DNA of 64,000 nucleotides from Mycobacterium sp. 155. GTDB lineage: Bacteria; Actinomycetota; Actinomycetes; Mycobacteriales; Mycobacteriaceae. The DNA lies in NCBI RefSeq assembly GCF_000373905.1, contig NZ_KB892705.1, positions 3,732,478 to 3,796,477 on the forward strand, written 5' to 3'. The notes below the pieces were generated by a model. It saw nothing but the letters and a program-made list of their open reading frames with translations, had not been told where the DNA came from and did no database searches. Of the stretch, positions 26,311-38,818 are shown one piece after another (position 1 is the stretch's first letter; every line of letters begins with the position of its first letter). The position numbers and the translations under genes are program-made.

Positions 26311-26330
26311 ATATACCCCATGGGGTATAT
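26311..26330. promoter_or_regulatory. Perfect 20-bp palindrome, CsoR/CstR-type operator candidate
   Basis: ATATACCCCATGGGGTATAT is fully self-complementary. It centres about 50 bp upstream of the peroxiredoxin start, a good place for repressor binding over a promoter. The G-tract core ATACCCC-AT-GGGGTAT resembles operators of CsoR-family repressors. No csoR gene lies in this window. Confidence 0.65.
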
Positions 26331-26501
26331 TCCGGCGTAGCGACGACCACTACCCAGATAACCGATGGGGCGATGTGGGTTGATCGGGAGACGGCAGGGG
26401 TGCCAGTTCAAGACCAGGTGCGGCAGATCGTCGAACAGGCTCCATCGAATGGCGATTATCGGGAGGTGCAGGACATAGGCCGACGACGGCGCAATTAAAA
26501 G

Positions 26502-26574
26502 TGGAGCCTAGGAGATTCGAACTCCTGACATCTGCCTTGCAAAGGCAGCGCTCTACCAACTGAGCTAAGGCCCC
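26502..26574 (-). tRNA. tRNA-Ala (TGC)
   Basis: The 73-base tRNA has acceptor GGGGCCT pairing with AGGCTCC, D-arm GCTCAGTTGGTAGAGC, anticodon loop TTTGCAA (anticodon TGC) in a CTGCC/GGCAG stem, and T-arm with GTTCGAATC. The discriminator is A and CCA is not encoded. Confidence 0.96.
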
Positions 26575-26583
26575 GTGCCTGGA

Positions 26584-26685
26584 TCAGGACGGCTGTGCCG
26601 CCTGGTGCCACACCTCCGCGCTATGCCGGGATCGCCACACGATTCCCGCCACAACCGCCACCGCGAGTGCCAACACCAGCTTCAT
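26584..26685 (-). CDS. 33-residue membrane mini-protein (DLW-39-like)
   Basis: Between tRNA-Ala and tRNA-Ile the minus strand holds a short gene with an excellent ribosome-binding site (GGAGGT six bases before ATG at 26685). The peptide starts MKLVLALAVAVVAGIVWRSR and ends in VWHQAAQPS. It has one membrane helix, a basic flank and a short soluble tail. DLW-39-family peptides of about 39 residues sit beside tRNA-Ile and the DUF3566 gene in many actinobacteria, as I recall; here the DLW is replaced by EVW. The function is unknown. Confidence 0.7.
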   Translation of the reverse strand: MKLVLALAVAVVAGIVWRSRHSAEVWHQAAQPS

Positions 26686-26735
26686 GGTGGACCTCCGGTT
26701 GGCCAGTACCGACACGACCGGCAGTGCCGGTTTCG

Positions 26736-26809
26736 TGGGCCTAGGAGGACTCGAACCTCCGACCTCTTCGTTATCAGCGAAGCGCTCTAACCGCCTGAGC
26801 TATAGGCCC
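26736..26809 (-). tRNA. tRNA-Ile (GAT)
   Basis: The 74-base tRNA has acceptor GGGCCTA pairing with TAGGCCC, a D-arm with GCTCAGGCGGTTAGAGC, anticodon loop CTGATAA (anticodon GAT) and T-arm with GTTCGAGTC. CCA is not encoded. tRNA-Ile and tRNA-Ala near gyrA is the usual mycobacterial order. Confidence 0.96.
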
Positions 26810-26892
26810 GTATTGGGGACGACCGAGCGACGAGATTACCGTACCGATGCCCGGTCTCCCAAACCGGTTGATTTGGGCTGGTCGGCCGACCG

Positions 26893-27801
26893 TCAGTCAC
26901 GGTCGGCGAGCGTCACCTCCACGCCGCCGACCAGGTCGGTGGTGAGGTTGTAGACGAACGCGCCGATGGTGGCCATCGCCGTCATGACGACGATGTTCAC
27001 CAGGCCGATCAGTGTCGCGCCGCCGAAGATTGTGCCGGCGGAGACCAGCTCACCGCCGGCGTTGCCGCCACTGCTGGTCAGCAGGTCACCGACGTTGCTG
27101 TTGAGCTTGCTCCACACCCCCATGCCGCCGAGCACGACGTAGAGGAACGCCACCGCGATCATCCACACAAAAAACAGCGCCGAGGACAGCACCAGGGCCA
27201 CCTTGAGCACCGTCCACGGGTCGACGCGGCGGATCTGCATGCTGGCCCGGATGGGTCCCTTTGTCGACGTGCGGCTGGCCACTTGGATGCGGCCCGACGC
27301 GCCCGAGGACGACGAATGTAGCGACGACGATGCCTCAGCAGCCTTGCGTTGCGGGGGCCGCGGTGTCGGCCCGGACAGGTCCGGTAACTCGCTGGCATAC
27401 GCCTCGGTGCGGACCGGCTCGGGACGCGACACTTCGGCGCGGGTCGCTTCGGCGCGCGACGGCTCGGGACGCGACGGTTCGGGACGCGACGGTTCCGGAC
27501 GCGACCGGGGCGGTTCGACTTCGGCCGTATCACCGCCCGAGACGAACCGCTGCAGCCGGGCCTCGACGCCGGGGGAGTGCCCTGCCGGAGTGCGGTCGCC
27601 GTCCTGATGCGGTTCGGCAGGCTGCTGAGCGGGCCGGGCAGCTGTGCCCCGCTCCCACGGTGGCACCTCACCGGTCTCGGTGATGTTGCCCGTCGGCCGG
27701 GGCACGTTGCCGACGCTCCCGCCCTCGGATCCTGAGCCGTTGGTACTGCTGCCGGACCGGTCGCCCGTACGCGGGTACCCCGGCTCGCTCGGTGAAGTCA
27801 C
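26893..27801 (-). CDS. DUF3566 transmembrane protein (Rv0007-like)
   Basis: The 302-residue protein has a long disordered N-terminal half rich in Pro, Ser and Gly, including Arg/Pro/Glu-rich repeats (PEPSRPEPSRPEPSR). A C-terminal DUF3566 domain (about 180-300) has two membrane segments, LKVALVLSSALFFVWMIAVA and LVNIVVMTAMATIGAFVYNL. The gene lies 51 bp downstream of gyrA in the same direction, a pairing conserved in actinobacteria. Molecular function is unknown. Confidence 0.87.
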   Translation of the reverse strand: MTSPSEPGYPRTGDRSGSSTNGSGSEGGSVGNVPRPTGNITETGEVPPWERGTAARPAQQPAEPHQDGDRTPAGHSPGVEARLQRFVSGGDTAEVEPPRSRPEPSRPEPSRPEPSRAEATRAEVSRPEPVRTEAYASELPDLSGPTPRPPQRKAAEASSSLHSSSSGASGRIQVASRTSTKGPIRASMQIRRVDPWTVLKVALVLSSALFFVWMIAVAFLYVVLGGMGVWSKLNSNVGDLLTSSGGNAGGELVSAGTIFGGATLIGLVNIVVMTAMATIGAFVYNLTTDLVGGVEVTLADRD

Positions 27802-27852
27802 CTAACAGCTCCTAAGCTCAGGCCGAGGGCCAGGTGTGCCTCGGCGGCTGCG

Positions 27853-30800
27853 TCATGTCTCGGAAGACTCGGCGGACTCGGCTTCTTCCGCATCCGGTTC
27901 CTCCTCGGCATTGCGCGCAATCGCAATCAGTGTGTCGCCCTCGCCCAGGTTCATCAAGCGGACCCCCTTGGTTTGCCGCCCGGCCTTGCGAACCTGACGG
28001 GCCGCGGTCCTGATGACGCCCCCGCCTGAGGTGATGGCATACAGCTCGGTCTCGTCGTCGACGATAAGCGCTCCGACAAGGTTGCCACGCCGACGGTCGT
28101 ACTGGATCGTCAGGATGCCCTTGCCACCCCGGCCCTGGACCGTGTACTCCTCGATCGCGGTGCGCTTGGCGTACCCGCCCGACGTCGCTACCAGCAGATA
28201 CGTGTCGGGCTGAACCACGTTGAGGGACAGCAAGCGGTCGTCCTCGTTGAATCGCATGCCCTGGACACCGGAGGTGGCGCGGCCCATCGGCCGCAGCGCC
28301 TCGTCGGTGGCCGAGAACCGGATCGACTGCCCGTTGGCACTGACCAACAACAGGTCGTCATCGGCCGAACACAGCACGGCACCGACCAGCTCGTCGCCGT
28401 CGCGCAGATTCACCGCGACGATGCCACCGGAACGATTCGAGTCGAAGTCGGTGAGCTTGGACTTCTTCACCAAGCCGTTGCGGGTGGCCAGCACGAGATA
28501 TGGCTCATCTTCATAGCTCTTGATCTGAATGACCTGAGCAATGCGCTCTTCGGGCTGGAACGCCAGCAGGTTCGCCACATGCTGGCCACGCGCGGTACGC
28601 AAGGCCTCCGGCAGTTCATAGGCCTTGGCCCGATACACCCGACCCTGCGTGGTGAAGAACAGGATCCAGTCGTGCGTCGAGCAGACGAAGAAGTGGTTGA
28701 CGATGTCGTCGGCCTTGAGCCCGGCGCCCTGCACGCCCTTGCCGCCGCGCTTCTGGCTTCGGTACAGGTCGGTTTTGGTGCGCTTGGCGTACCCGGTCTC
28801 GGTGATCGTGACGACCACGTCCTCGCGGGCAATCAGGTCCTCATCGCTGACCTCGCCATCGGCGGGGACGATCCGGGTGCGACGGTCGTCGCCGTGCTTC
28901 TCGACGATCTCAGCGAGCTCGTCGCGGACGATGGCGCGCTGCCGCTCGGGCTTGGCCAGAATGTCTTCGAGGTCCGCGATCTCGGCTTCGATCTTGGCCA
29001 GATCATCGACGATGCGTTGACGTTCCAGAGCAGCCAACCGCCGCAGCTGCATGTCCAAGATGGCCTGGGCCTGGATCTCGTCGACATCCAGGAGCTCCAT
29101 CAAGCCGGCCCGGGCGACATCGGCATTGGCCGACGCCCGGATCAAGGCGATGACCTCGTCGAGAGCGTCGAGCGCCTTGACCAGACCACGCAGGATATGG
29201 GCCCGCTCGTTGGCCTTCCGCAACCGGTAGCGGGTGCGCCGGTTGATGACGTCGAGCTGATGGTCCACGTACAGCCGGATCAGCTGATCCAACCGCAGGG
29301 TGCGCGGCACACCGTCGACGATCGACAGCATGTTGGCACCGAAACTGGTCTGTAGCTGAGTGTGCTTATAGAGGTTGTTCAGCACGACCTTGGCGACGGC
29401 ATCGCGCTTGAGCTCCACCACAATTCGGATGCCGACACGATCGCTGCCCTGGTCCTCAATGTTGGAGATGCCGGCCAGCTTGCCGTCGCGCACCTGCTCG
29501 GCGATCGAGGTGATGAAGTTGTCGTGGTTGACCTGATACGGCAGCTCGGTAATGACGATCGAGGTGCGCCCACGGGAGTCTTCCTCGATCTCGACCACAC
29601 CGCGCATCCGGACCGAACCGCGGCCCGTCTTATAAGTGTCCTCGATCCCCTGCGAGCCGACAATCAAACCGGCAGTGGGGAAGTCGGGCCCTTTGACCCG
29701 CTCGCACACCGCGGCCAGCGTGGCTTCTTCATCGGCCTCGTGGTTCTCCAGGCACCAGTACACCGCCTCGGCCAGCTCGCGCAGGTTGTGCGGCGGGATG
29801 TTAGTGGCCATACCGACGGCGATACCGCCCGAACCGTTGGCCAGCAGGTTGGGGAACCGGCTCGGCAGAACCGTCGGTTCCTGCACCCGGCCGTCGTAGT
29901 TCGGGATGAAATCGACTGTTTCCTCGTCGATTTCACGCAGCATCTCCATAGCCAACGGTGTCAGCCGGGCTTCGGTGTTGTGACTGACGAACCCGTTGGT
30001 AATGAACGCGTGGTCTTCGGTATCGACGCGCAGGCTGTACACGGGCTGCACACCTGCGTCGGTCACCGATTCGACCCGGGCGTAATAGAAGCGGCCGTCA
30101 GTCAGCTCCGTTGCGATGGCACGAACGTCGGGATCGGCTATATGCGAAAGGATCTCGGCACCATTTCGCCGCCACCGATCGAGCCGATCGATGTTGTGCT
30201 TGCGCAGCCACTCCTTGTCAGCCCAGCGACCTCCACCATGGGTGCGGATGAACTCACCAAGACCCGGCACGTGGTCGCCGTCGCGGCCCTTGGCCGCGGC
30301 AGGCAGCGCCGACAGGATTCGCTGCAGCTTGGTCTGCTTCACACCACCGAAGCCGATCTGTGTGGCAAACAGCTCCGCCTGCGCACGGTTAGTGATCGCG
30401 ACCTTGTACTCACCGGTGGCATGCCGATAACGACTCGACACAACACCGAACTCCAGCAGCATCTGCTGGACGTCCTTGGCGAGCTGGTCACTACGCGTCG
30501 AATAGGAGACCTGGATCGTGTTGCGCGGCAACGCCGAGCACGATCCGTCGCCTTCGAAGAGCGCCTGAAGGAAGGCGCGCTTGACCACTGTCGCCGAGTG
30601 CCACAACCATTCCGGTACGGCCTTGTCTGCCGATCGCTGGCCAATCATGTCGCTAAGCCGGGAGGCCTTGAGCGCCTGCAAGTTATGCACGTCGAGCTCG
30701 TGCAGTGTCGACCCTGACGCAATAGTCCGCGACGACACATATCTCGGTCCGCCCACGACAGCGTCATAGGCGGCAACAACGATTTCGAAGAAATCTCGGT

Positions 30801-31629
30801 CGAGATTATTGAAACCCGCCCGACTCTCGGATACGAAACCTTCACTGATAAAGGCGCCCAGCAGCAGTGCTTCCAGGGTTTCGTACCAGTCGGCAGCACC
30901 GAACTCAGCAGGCGGCGTGCGCTGAATCGCCACCCGGTCCCCGGGACGGATCTCTTCGATCAGTTTCCACAGGAGTGTCGGCACGCCAGCAACGTCGACG
31001 AGGCACAGCAGTGGGTGGTTGCTCGTCCCCGTGACTGTGTATCCCTCGGTCGTCCTCACCCTGTATGCCTGATGCTCACCCGAATGGAAGAGCCGATCCG
31101 CCAATACCGGATTACCGTGCCGATCGACAACCTTGAGATCGATCACGTGCTCGGTGTTCGGCCGCGCCGCGGGCACAACATCAGCGATACGCACCGAGTG
31201 ACCCATCGGCAGGCGCACGAGCGCATCACCAGTGATGCAGTACCTCATGGCGGCCGGCGGGTCGTTACCCGGCGAGCCGAAGTTGCCCTGGCCGTCGACC
31301 AGTGGGTAGCGCAACGACCACGGCTGGGCCATCCGGACCAGGGTGTCGTAGATCGACGCGTCACCGTGCGGGTGATAGTTACCCATCGTCTCGGCGACCG
31401 AACGTGCGGACTTGGCATGACTGCGGTCCGGCCGGAAGCCGGAGTCATACATGGCGTAGAGCACCCGGCGGTGCACCGGCTTGAGACCGTCGCGCACCTC
31501 CGGCAGCGCGCGGCCGACGATCACGCTCATGGCGTAGTCGATGTAGCTGCGCTGCATCTCCTGCTGAATGTCAACCGGTTCGACGCGGTCTGAGGCGCCG
31601 TCGCCAGGCGGCAACGTGGTGTCTGTCAT
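27853..31629 (-). CDS. gyrA: DNA gyrase subunit A with an in-frame intein
   Basis: The 1258-residue precursor consists of GyrA (about 837 residues after splicing) interrupted by a 421-residue intein directly after Tyr130, the Tyr that attacks DNA. The N-extein has the winged-helix core with [14 protein letters not shown]; Ala91 and Asp95 are the wild-type residues at the fluoroquinolone positions. The C-extein contains the tower and coiled coil and the beta-pinwheel with a GyrA box ([10 protein letters not shown]). GyrA cuts and rejoins DNA to introduce negative supercoils. It lies downstream of gyrB, separated by a DUF5336 gene. Confidence 0.97.
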   Translation of the reverse strand: MTDTTLPPGDGASDRVEPVDIQQEMQRSYIDYAMSVIVGRALPEVRDGLKPVHRRVLYAMYDSGFRPDRSHAKSARSVAETMGNYHPHGDASIYDTLVRMAQPWSLRYPLVDGQGNFGSPGNDPPAAMRYCITGDALVRLPMGHSVRIADVVPAARPNTEHVIDLKVVDRHGNPVLADRLFHSGEHQAYRVRTTEGYTVTGTSNHPLLCLVDVAGVPTLLWKLIEEIRPGDRVAIQRTPPAEFGAADWYETLEALLLGAFISEGFVSESRAGFNNLDRDFFEIVVAAYDAVVGGPRYVSSRTIASGSTLHELDVHNLQALKASRLSDMIGQRSADKAVPEWLWHSATVVKRAFLQALFEGDGSCSALPRNTIQVSYSTRSDQLAKDVQQMLLEFGVVSSRYRHATGEYKVAITNRAQAELFATQIGFGGVKQTKLQRILSALPAAAKGRDGDHVPGLGEFIRTHGGGRWADKEWLRKHNIDRLDRWRRNGAEILSHIADPDVRAIATELTDGRFYYARVESVTDAGVQPVYSLRVDTEDHAFITNGFVSHNTEARLTPLAMEMLREIDEETVDFIPNYDGRVQEPTVLPSRFPNLLANGSGGIAVGMATNIPPHNLRELAEAVYWCLENHEADEEATLAAVCERVKGPDFPTAGLIVGSQGIEDTYKTGRGSVRMRGVVEIEEDSRGRTSIVITELPYQVNHDNFITSIAEQVRDGKLAGISNIEDQGSDRVGIRIVVELKRDAVAKVVLNNLYKHTQLQTSFGANMLSIVDGVPRTLRLDQLIRLYVDHQLDVINRRTRYRLRKANERAHILRGLVKALDALDEVIALIRASANADVARAGLMELLDVDEIQAQAILDMQLRRLAALERQRIVDDLAKIEAEIADLEDILAKPERQRAIVRDELAEIVEKHGDDRRTRIVPADGEVSDEDLIAREDVVVTITETGYAKRTKTDLYRSQKRGGKGVQGAGLKADDIVNHFFVCSTHDWILFFTTQGRVYRAKAYELPEALRTARGQHVANLLAFQPEERIAQVIQIKSYEDEPYLVLATRNGLVKKSKLTDFDSNRSGGIVAVNLRDGDELVGAVLCSADDDLLLVSANGQSIRFSATDEALRPMGRATSGVQGMRFNEDDRLLSLNVVQPDTYLLVATSGGYAKRTAIEEYTVQGRGGKGILTIQYDRRRGNLVGALIVDDETELYAITSGGGVIRTAARQVRKAGRQTKGVRLMNLGEGDTLIAIARNAEEEPDAEEAESAESSET
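29977..31239 (-). mobile_element. GyrA intein (421 aa) with LAGLIDADG homing-endonuclease domain
   Basis: The intein begins with Cys ([13 protein letters not shown], block A), has block B with [10 protein letters not shown], and ends with [12 protein letters not shown] (blocks F and G, terminal His-Asn) before Thr of the C-extein. All residues needed for splicing are present. The homing endonuclease shows two dodecapeptide motifs, [10 protein letters not shown] and ALFEGDG, with Glu and Asp in the catalytic positions, so it could still be active. The insertion point next to the catalytic Tyr is the known GyrA intein site in mycobacteria. Confidence 0.95.
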
Positions 31630-31820
31630 CTAATCCTCGTTCGTCACGGCACGCCCGGGCGACAAAAGCAACCTCGGGCAACCTTTAAAGTCTAGTTGGT
31701 CTGCAGCTCAGCACCCCGAGACGCGTCGGGGCAGTGTCGTCAGAAGGCCCAGCTGCCGCCGGCCTCGGCAGGGTGTCGATAGTCGCGCCGGCCGACGAAC
31801 TCCGTTATATCGAGCGGTCT

Positions 31821-32624
31821 CTACCCGCCCGGTGGCGGTCCCTCGCCGCGCGGATAGTTGCGGCTGGGATCGGGCCCGGCATCACCGGATTGCCACCGAT
31901 CGGGGAGCGGTGGCATGTTCCGCCGCCACCCTCCAGGAGTCTCGTGTGTCGGCGCCGGCCTGGCGGGCTGTGCTCCTCCTCCCGGAGATGAGGGCGGGAC
32001 AAAGTCCGGATGTTCGCGGTATCCGGACGGCGGCGCCTGTTGCGGGACACCGTGACCACCCTGTTGACCGTATTCATGCGGCACGCTCCGCGGTGACGGG
32101 CCACTCACCCCGAAGCGAGTCGTCACCTCGCCCATGTCGCGGCGAGCAGGCGGGTGTTGTTTCCGTAGACGCTGAGACGGTTGTTCGGACAGCGACTTGG
32201 TGGCTCGCACAGCGAGTACAGCCACCACGGTCTGTGCCAGGGCCAGCACCGCGATGACGATGAGCGCCCAACCGATCTCGGTCTCCACCGGGCGCTTCAC
32301 CAGGCCCATCACGACCGCCAAGAAACCGAACGCCGACAACACCGCGGCGACGATGCGGTAATGGGTTGCGGGGACCTTGGTTCCAGGGATAGCCAGCAAA
32401 CCGGCGAAAAGTAGAGCGAGCGTGCCTGTCCCGACCCACGTGGCAATAGGTTGACCGGCCAGTGCCGCAGCACTCTTACCGGTGTATACCGGGCCGGCCT
32501 GCATCCCAAAACCGATGACGGCCAACGCGGTAACGCCCAGACCAGCTGGGGCCGTCAGATCGTGCGCAACCGGCTGAACGGCTATCGGATCACCGATTCC
32601 CGATGGTTGACCCGGGTAGGCCAT
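31821..32624 (-). CDS. DUF5336 membrane protein (34 kDa antigen-like)
   Basis: The 267-residue protein has four membrane segments in the first 140 residues: GLGVTALAVIGFGMQ, WVGTGTLALLFAGLLAIPG, IVAAVLSAFGFLAVVMGLV and IGWALIVIAVLALAQTVVAV. A disordered Pro/Gly-rich C-terminus follows. This topology fits the DUF5336 family, which includes the mycobacterial 34 kDa antigenic protein and Rv0954. It lies between gyrB and gyrA, which are adjacent in M. tuberculosis. The role is unknown. Confidence 0.75.
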   Translation of the reverse strand: MAYPGQPSGIGDPIAVQPVAHDLTAPAGLGVTALAVIGFGMQAGPVYTGKSAAALAGQPIATWVGTGTLALLFAGLLAIPGTKVPATHYRIVAAVLSAFGFLAVVMGLVKRPVETEIGWALIVIAVLALAQTVVAVLAVRATKSLSEQPSQRLRKQHPPARRDMGEVTTRFGVSGPSPRSVPHEYGQQGGHGVPQQAPPSGYREHPDFVPPSSPGGGAQPARPAPTHETPGGWRRNMPPLPDRWQSGDAGPDPSRNYPRGEGPPPGG

Positions 32625-32736
32625 GGCGGTCCTCCTCGCGGCGAGCTATCTACTGAAATCGAACCCAGCACAATGTGCTGTGGCTCCTGGGAATACATTG
32701 CCGGTCACCTTGGTGTAGCTCGTTTTTCGACGCATA

Positions 32737-34797
<2,061 letters not shown>

Positions 34798-34968
34798 TCA
34801 GATCCTGAGACAGTCTACCGTCAACCGACGGCAGCACCGGTCCTACGGCGCGGTTTTCACCTATCTGTATGCGCCGTGCGCGGAATTTCACGACTCCAGG
34901 TGCGTGGGGACGCCTCAGAAACTCGTCGGGCACCGTCTCGGGGCTCTGAGAGGAAGCCACCCAGGTTG

Positions 34969-35541
34969 TCAGCCGTACGTGTCCCTCGGGCCGCGACCGG
35001 GGACGCTACGCGGACCCTTGCGCCAGGACGGACCCACCGGACCGACGATTTTCAGAGACTTCACCACACCGTCGCCCACCGCAGCCGCAATCTTGGCCAG
35101 CAACTGAGCCTGCACCATCCGTAGCTGGGTCGCCCACGCTGTTGACTCTGCCGACACCGTCAATACCCCGTCGTTGAGGCCGGTGGGATTCGCATGATCG
35201 GCGATCTGGTCCCCGACCACTGCGCGCCACCGTCCGAACACGGCACCTTCGGACACCTGTGTCGACCAACCGCGGGATCTGGCGAGGTCCTGCGATGCCA
35301 CGCCGAGTAGCTGCGGATCCCGGCGGTCAGGACCGGGACCCGACCAGCTCCGCCGCGACCGCGCACCGCCGGCCACGCGGCGTACTGGTGCGGTGCGGCC
35401 CCGGCCGACATCCTTGCCTTGACTGCGCGCCGCGCCGCGGGCCTCCTCGAGCGTGCGTCGAACCAAGTCCATCCCACGCAGCCCGGCCAGGTGTTCCGGG
35501 GGGACAGTGGCACCGTCCTCAGCCGCATCATCGTCACTCAT
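34969..35541 (-). CDS. DUF721 protein (Rv0004-like)
   Basis: The 190-residue protein has a basic disordered N-terminal half and a C-terminal DUF721 domain with [19 protein letters not shown] and [12 protein letters not shown]. It overlaps the recF stop by four bases (ATGA). DUF721 proteins sit between recF and gyrB throughout actinobacteria. A link to DciA-type helicase loaders has been proposed for DUF721, so a role in replication initiation is plausible but not shown by the sequence. Confidence 0.87.
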   Translation of the reverse strand: MSDDDAAEDGATVPPEHLAGLRGMDLVRRTLEEARGAARSQGKDVGRGRTAPVRRVAGGARSRRSWSGPGPDRRDPQLLGVASQDLARSRGWSTQVSEGAVFGRWRAVVGDQIADHANPTGLNDGVLTVSAESTAWATQLRMVQAQLLAKIAAAVGDGVVKSLKIVGPVGPSWRKGPRSVPGRGPRDTYG

Positions 35542-36692
35542 TGCTGCACCACCGAAATACGGCCGTCCTCACCGTCGATCATTCGGATCTCGATACGGCG
35601 GACATCCTCGTCCTCTGGAATATCTTCCTCCACCGCGGCGGTGATGAGCACCTGTTCGGCAGTGGCGGCGACGCCGGCGAGCGCACGCCGCCGTGCCGCG
35701 TCCAACTCAGCAAAGACGTCATCCAGTAGCAGCACCGGCTCCGCGCCGTCGGCACGCAACAATTCGTAGGCCCCGAGCCGCAGCGCCAACGCCATCGACC
35801 ACGATTCACCGTGGCTGGCAAAGCCTTTCGCGGGCTGATCGCCGAGCCGTAACTCGAGATCGTCACGGTGCGGGCCGACGAGGCACACCCCGCGCTCCAG
35901 TTCGGCGTCACGGCGCCGGGCCAGTGCGTCGAGCAGCGCAGCCTCGTAGAACTTTTCGGTCTCCGGGCCGGGCGCATTTTCAATGGCTTCGATCGCACTG
36001 CGATATCGGATGGTCGCCGGGCGCGACGACGGCGCCAACAGTTGGTACGCCTTCTGCACCTCGGGATGCAGTTGCTCGACGAGCTTCACCCGCGCCGCGA
36101 TGAGTGCCGCACCGTGCGCGGCCAAATGCCCGTCCCAGACCTCGAGCGTGCTCAGAACATTACTGTCACCGCGATAACGCGCTGCCGCAGCGGTTTTCAG
36201 CAATGCGGTGCGTTGCCTGACCACCTTGTCGTAGTCGGCCCGCACCCCGGCGATGGCCGGACGACAAGTGGTCGCGAGCTCATCGAGGTAGCGTCGCCGC
36301 TCACTCGGATCGCCACGAACCAGCGCCAGATCCTCCGGACTGAACAACACAGCCCGCAGCACACCGAGGATTTCGCGCGGACTCCGCACCGGAGAGCGGT
36401 TGAGCCGGGCCTTGTTCGCCCTCCCGGTGGTGATCTCGAGATCGACCGCCAGTTCTCGCGCATCATTGACGACGATGGCCGACACGATGGCGCGCTCAGC
36501 GGTCGACCTGATCAACGGTGCATCGGTGGACACGCGGTGCGATCCGAGCGTCGCCGAATACCACAGCGCCTCAATCAAGTTCGTCTTACCAAAGCCATTC
36601 GGCCCGACGAACACGGTGCGGCCCGGCTCAAGCTCCACATCGGCGTGAGCCCAGGACCGAAAATCGGTCAGGGCCAGATGCCGGGCGTACAC
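35538..36692 (-). CDS. recF: DNA replication/repair protein RecF
   Basis: The GTG at 36692 ([14 protein letters not shown]) gives 384 residues, one less than M. tuberculosis RecF, and leaves a 16-bp gap after gnd; an extension to 36746 would run into gnd. Walker A is [15 protein letters not shown], the signature region lies near [15 protein letters not shown], and Walker B is [14 protein letters not shown]. RecF binds DNA and ATP and helps load RecA at gaps. Confidence 0.95.
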   Translation of the reverse strand: MYARHLALTDFRSWAHADVELEPGRTVFVGPNGFGKTNLIEALWYSATLGSHRVSTDAPLIRSTAERAIVSAIVVNDARELAVDLEITTGRANKARLNRSPVRSPREILGVLRAVLFSPEDLALVRGDPSERRRYLDELATTCRPAIAGVRADYDKVVRQRTALLKTAAAARYRGDSNVLSTLEVWDGHLAAHGAALIAARVKLVEQLHPEVQKAYQLLAPSSRPATIRYRSAIEAIENAPGPETEKFYEAALLDALARRRDAELERGVCLVGPHRDDLELRLGDQPAKGFASHGESWSMALALRLGAYELLRADGAEPVLLLDDVFAELDAARRRALAGVAATAEQVLITAAVEEDIPEDEDVRRIEIRMIDGEDGRISVVQQ

Positions 36693-36708
36693 GGCTATAC
36701 CTCCCGGA

Positions 36709-37602
36709 TCACCCGGACTCGCTGATCCTCTGAACCGCGTGACCACCGAACTGGTTACGCAGCGCTGCCACCGCTTTCATGGTGGGGGAGTCCTCCTGCC
36801 TCGAGGCGAACCGCGCGAACAGCGCTGCGGCGATCACCGGCATCGGTACCCGGTGGTGGATGGCCTCTTCGACGGTCCACCTGCCTTCACCGGAATCCTC
36901 TGTGTAGCCGGTGATGTCGTCGAAACCGGGATCTTCCTTGAGGGCCTTGGCCAGCAGCTCCTGCAACCACGAGCGCACTACTGTGCCATTGGTCCAAGCC
37001 TGGATGACGGCCTGTGGATTCTTGATGAGCTTCTCAGCAGCCAGCAGTTCATAGCCTTCGGCGTAGGCGTGCATCAGCCCGTACTCGATACCGTTGTGCA
37101 CCATCTTGGCGTAATGCCCGGCGCCCACCGGCCCGGCGTGCACGAATCCGTCGGCGATCTCACCGGCCGGCCGCAATGTGTCGAAGATCGGCATCGCCCT
37201 GGCCACGTCGGCATCGCTACCACCGACCATCAGCCCGTAGCCTTCGGTCAAGCCCCACACGCCGCCGGACACCCCGGCGTCGATGAACGAAATACCCTTC
37301 TCGCCCAACAGTTTCGCGTGCAGTTCATCATCGGTGTAACGCGAGTTGCCGCCGTCTATCACCAGATCGCCGGGGCTCAATACATCAGCCAGCGACTTGA
37401 TGGTGTCGTTCGTAATCGTTCCGGACGGCACCATGACCCACACCACGCGAGGCGCGCTCAACGCGGCCGCCAGGTCGGTGAGGCTCGCCACGTCGCTGAC
37501 CTCGGGGCGCGGGTCGTAACCGATGACCTCGTGGCCACCCTCGCGGAGCCGCTCCCGCATGTTGAAGCCCATCTTGCCCAGGCCGATCAACCCCAATTGC
37601 AT
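36709..37602 (-). CDS. gnd: 6-phosphogluconate dehydrogenase (short, GntZ/GndA type)
   Basis: This 297-residue enzyme has the N-terminal NAD(P)-binding motif [13 protein letters not shown]. The substrate signature is [21 protein letters not shown], with the catalytic Lys in [17 protein letters not shown]. Its length matches the short NAD-preferring form, not the 470-residue classical enzyme. It oxidises 6-phosphogluconate to ribulose 5-phosphate and CO2. It lies between dnaN and recF, where M. tuberculosis has no gene but rapid growers do. Confidence 0.93.
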   Translation of the reverse strand: MQLGLIGLGKMGFNMRERLREGGHEVIGYDPRPEVSDVASLTDLAAALSAPRVVWVMVPSGTITNDTIKSLADVLSPGDLVIDGGNSRYTDDELHAKLLGEKGISFIDAGVSGGVWGLTEGYGLMVGGSDADVARAMPIFDTLRPAGEIADGFVHAGPVGAGHYAKMVHNGIEYGLMHAYAEGYELLAAEKLIKNPQAVIQAWTNGTVVRSWLQELLAKALKEDPGFDDITGYTEDSGEGRWTVEEAIHHRVPMPVIAAALFARFASRQEDSPTMKAVAALRNQFGGHAVQRISESG

Positions 37603-37627
37603 ATGGGTTCCTCTTTCGTCGGGCCGG

Positions 37628-38818
37628 TCAGCCAGGAAGGCGGACCGGCATCAACAGGTAGACGTAATCGGTGTGGGCGGCCGGGAATGGGCCACCTCCA
37701 CCGGTTCCATCATCGTCGCCCGCCGGGCGCAACACTGCGGGACGGCTGGGTGTCGTAAATCCGAATGTCACACGTTCTGAACGCAACGAGCCCAGTCCGT
37801 CGGTCAGGTATGTCGGGTTGAACGCAATCGTCAGCGGCTCACCCACGAACGACACGGGAAGATCTTCTTCAGCCCTGCCGACATCGTCGGCGCCCGCCGA
37901 AAGGCGCAGCACGTCGTCGGCGAACTCCATGCGGATCTGCGCGCCCCGATCGGCCACCAGCGCCACGCGCTTGATGGCCTCGGTCAGCTCCGCCACGCCG
38001 ATGGTGGCTACCGCCGTGTGCTCGGTGGGCAGCAGCTGGCGGAACTTCGGAAATTCCGCGTCGAGCAGGCGCGTGGTGCTGCGCTTGCCATTGCTGCGAA
38101 TGCCCAGCAACCCGTCTTTGCCGACTGATGGTCCGGATCCGAGCGACAGGTGCACCTCGGTGCCATCGGTGCCGGCTTTGGCCGCCTCGGCCAGCGTCTT
38201 GGCCGGTACCAACACCGCGGTCTCGACGTCGGCCGCCGTGGCCACCCAGGTCAGCTCCCGCACTGCCAGCCGGAATCTGTCGGTAGCCGCCAAAACTACT
38301 GATTCGCCTGAGATTTCGACGCGAATGCCAGTCAGCATCGGCAAGGTGTCATCGCGGCCCGCAGCGACCGCGACCTGTCCGATGGCCTCGGCAAAGAGGT
38401 CGGCCGCGACCACACCGGTCTCGTCGGGTAGCGCGGGCAGCGCAGGGTAGTCCTCGACTGCCAACGTCGGCAGGGAGAACCGAGCACTTCCGCACGTCAG
38501 GGCGGCGCGGGTGCCCTCGACGCTGACGTCGACGGGCTTGCCCGGCAGCGCCTTGGTGATATCGGAGAGCAGCCGACCAGATACCAAAACGCTTCCCGGA
38601 GAAGCTATTTCGGCGGCAACCCGGACCTCGGCCGAAACTTCGTAGTCGAATCCCGAGATGGTCAGACCGTCATCGGTACCGGTGAGCAGCACACCGGCCA
38701 GCACCGGGATGGTGGGCCGGCTCGGCAGGTTACGGGCCACCCAGGCCACCGCGTCCGCGAAGTCCTCGCGCACCACGCGAAACTTCAGGTCGGTCAGCCC
38801 AGCCGTAGTCGTCGACAC
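37628..38818 (-). CDS. dnaN: DNA polymerase III sliding clamp (beta subunit)
   Basis: The 396-residue protein has the three-domain clamp layout. The N-terminal region has [34 protein letters not shown] precedes the C-terminal LMPVRLPG, which contributes to the protein-binding cleft. The clamp tethers polymerase to DNA. It is separated from dnaA by the origin region. Confidence 0.96.
   Translation of the reverse strand: MSTTTAGLTDLKFRVVREDFADAVAWVARNLPSRPTIPVLAGVLLTGTDDGLTISGFDYEVSAEVRVAAEIASPGSVLVSGRLLSDITKALPGKPVDVSVEGTRAALTCGSARFSLPTLAVEDYPALPALPDETGVVAADLFAEAIGQVAVAAGRDDTLPMLTGIRVEISGESVVLAATDRFRLAVRELTWVATAADVETAVLVPAKTLAEAAKAGTDGTEVHLSLGSGPSVGKDGLLGIRSNGKRSTTRLLDAEFPKFRQLLPTEHTAVATIGVAELTEAIKRVALVADRGAQIRMEFADDVLRLSAGADDVGRAEEDLPVSFVGEPLTIAFNPTYLTDGLGSLRSERVTFGFTTPSRPAVLRPAGDDDGTGGGGPFPAAHTDYVYLLMPVRLPG

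Noticed and set aside
29362..30717. Plus-strand open frame of about 451 codons opposite gyrA
   Set aside because: It lies wholly within gyrA and its intein, with no motif or ribosome-binding site; a shadow frame.
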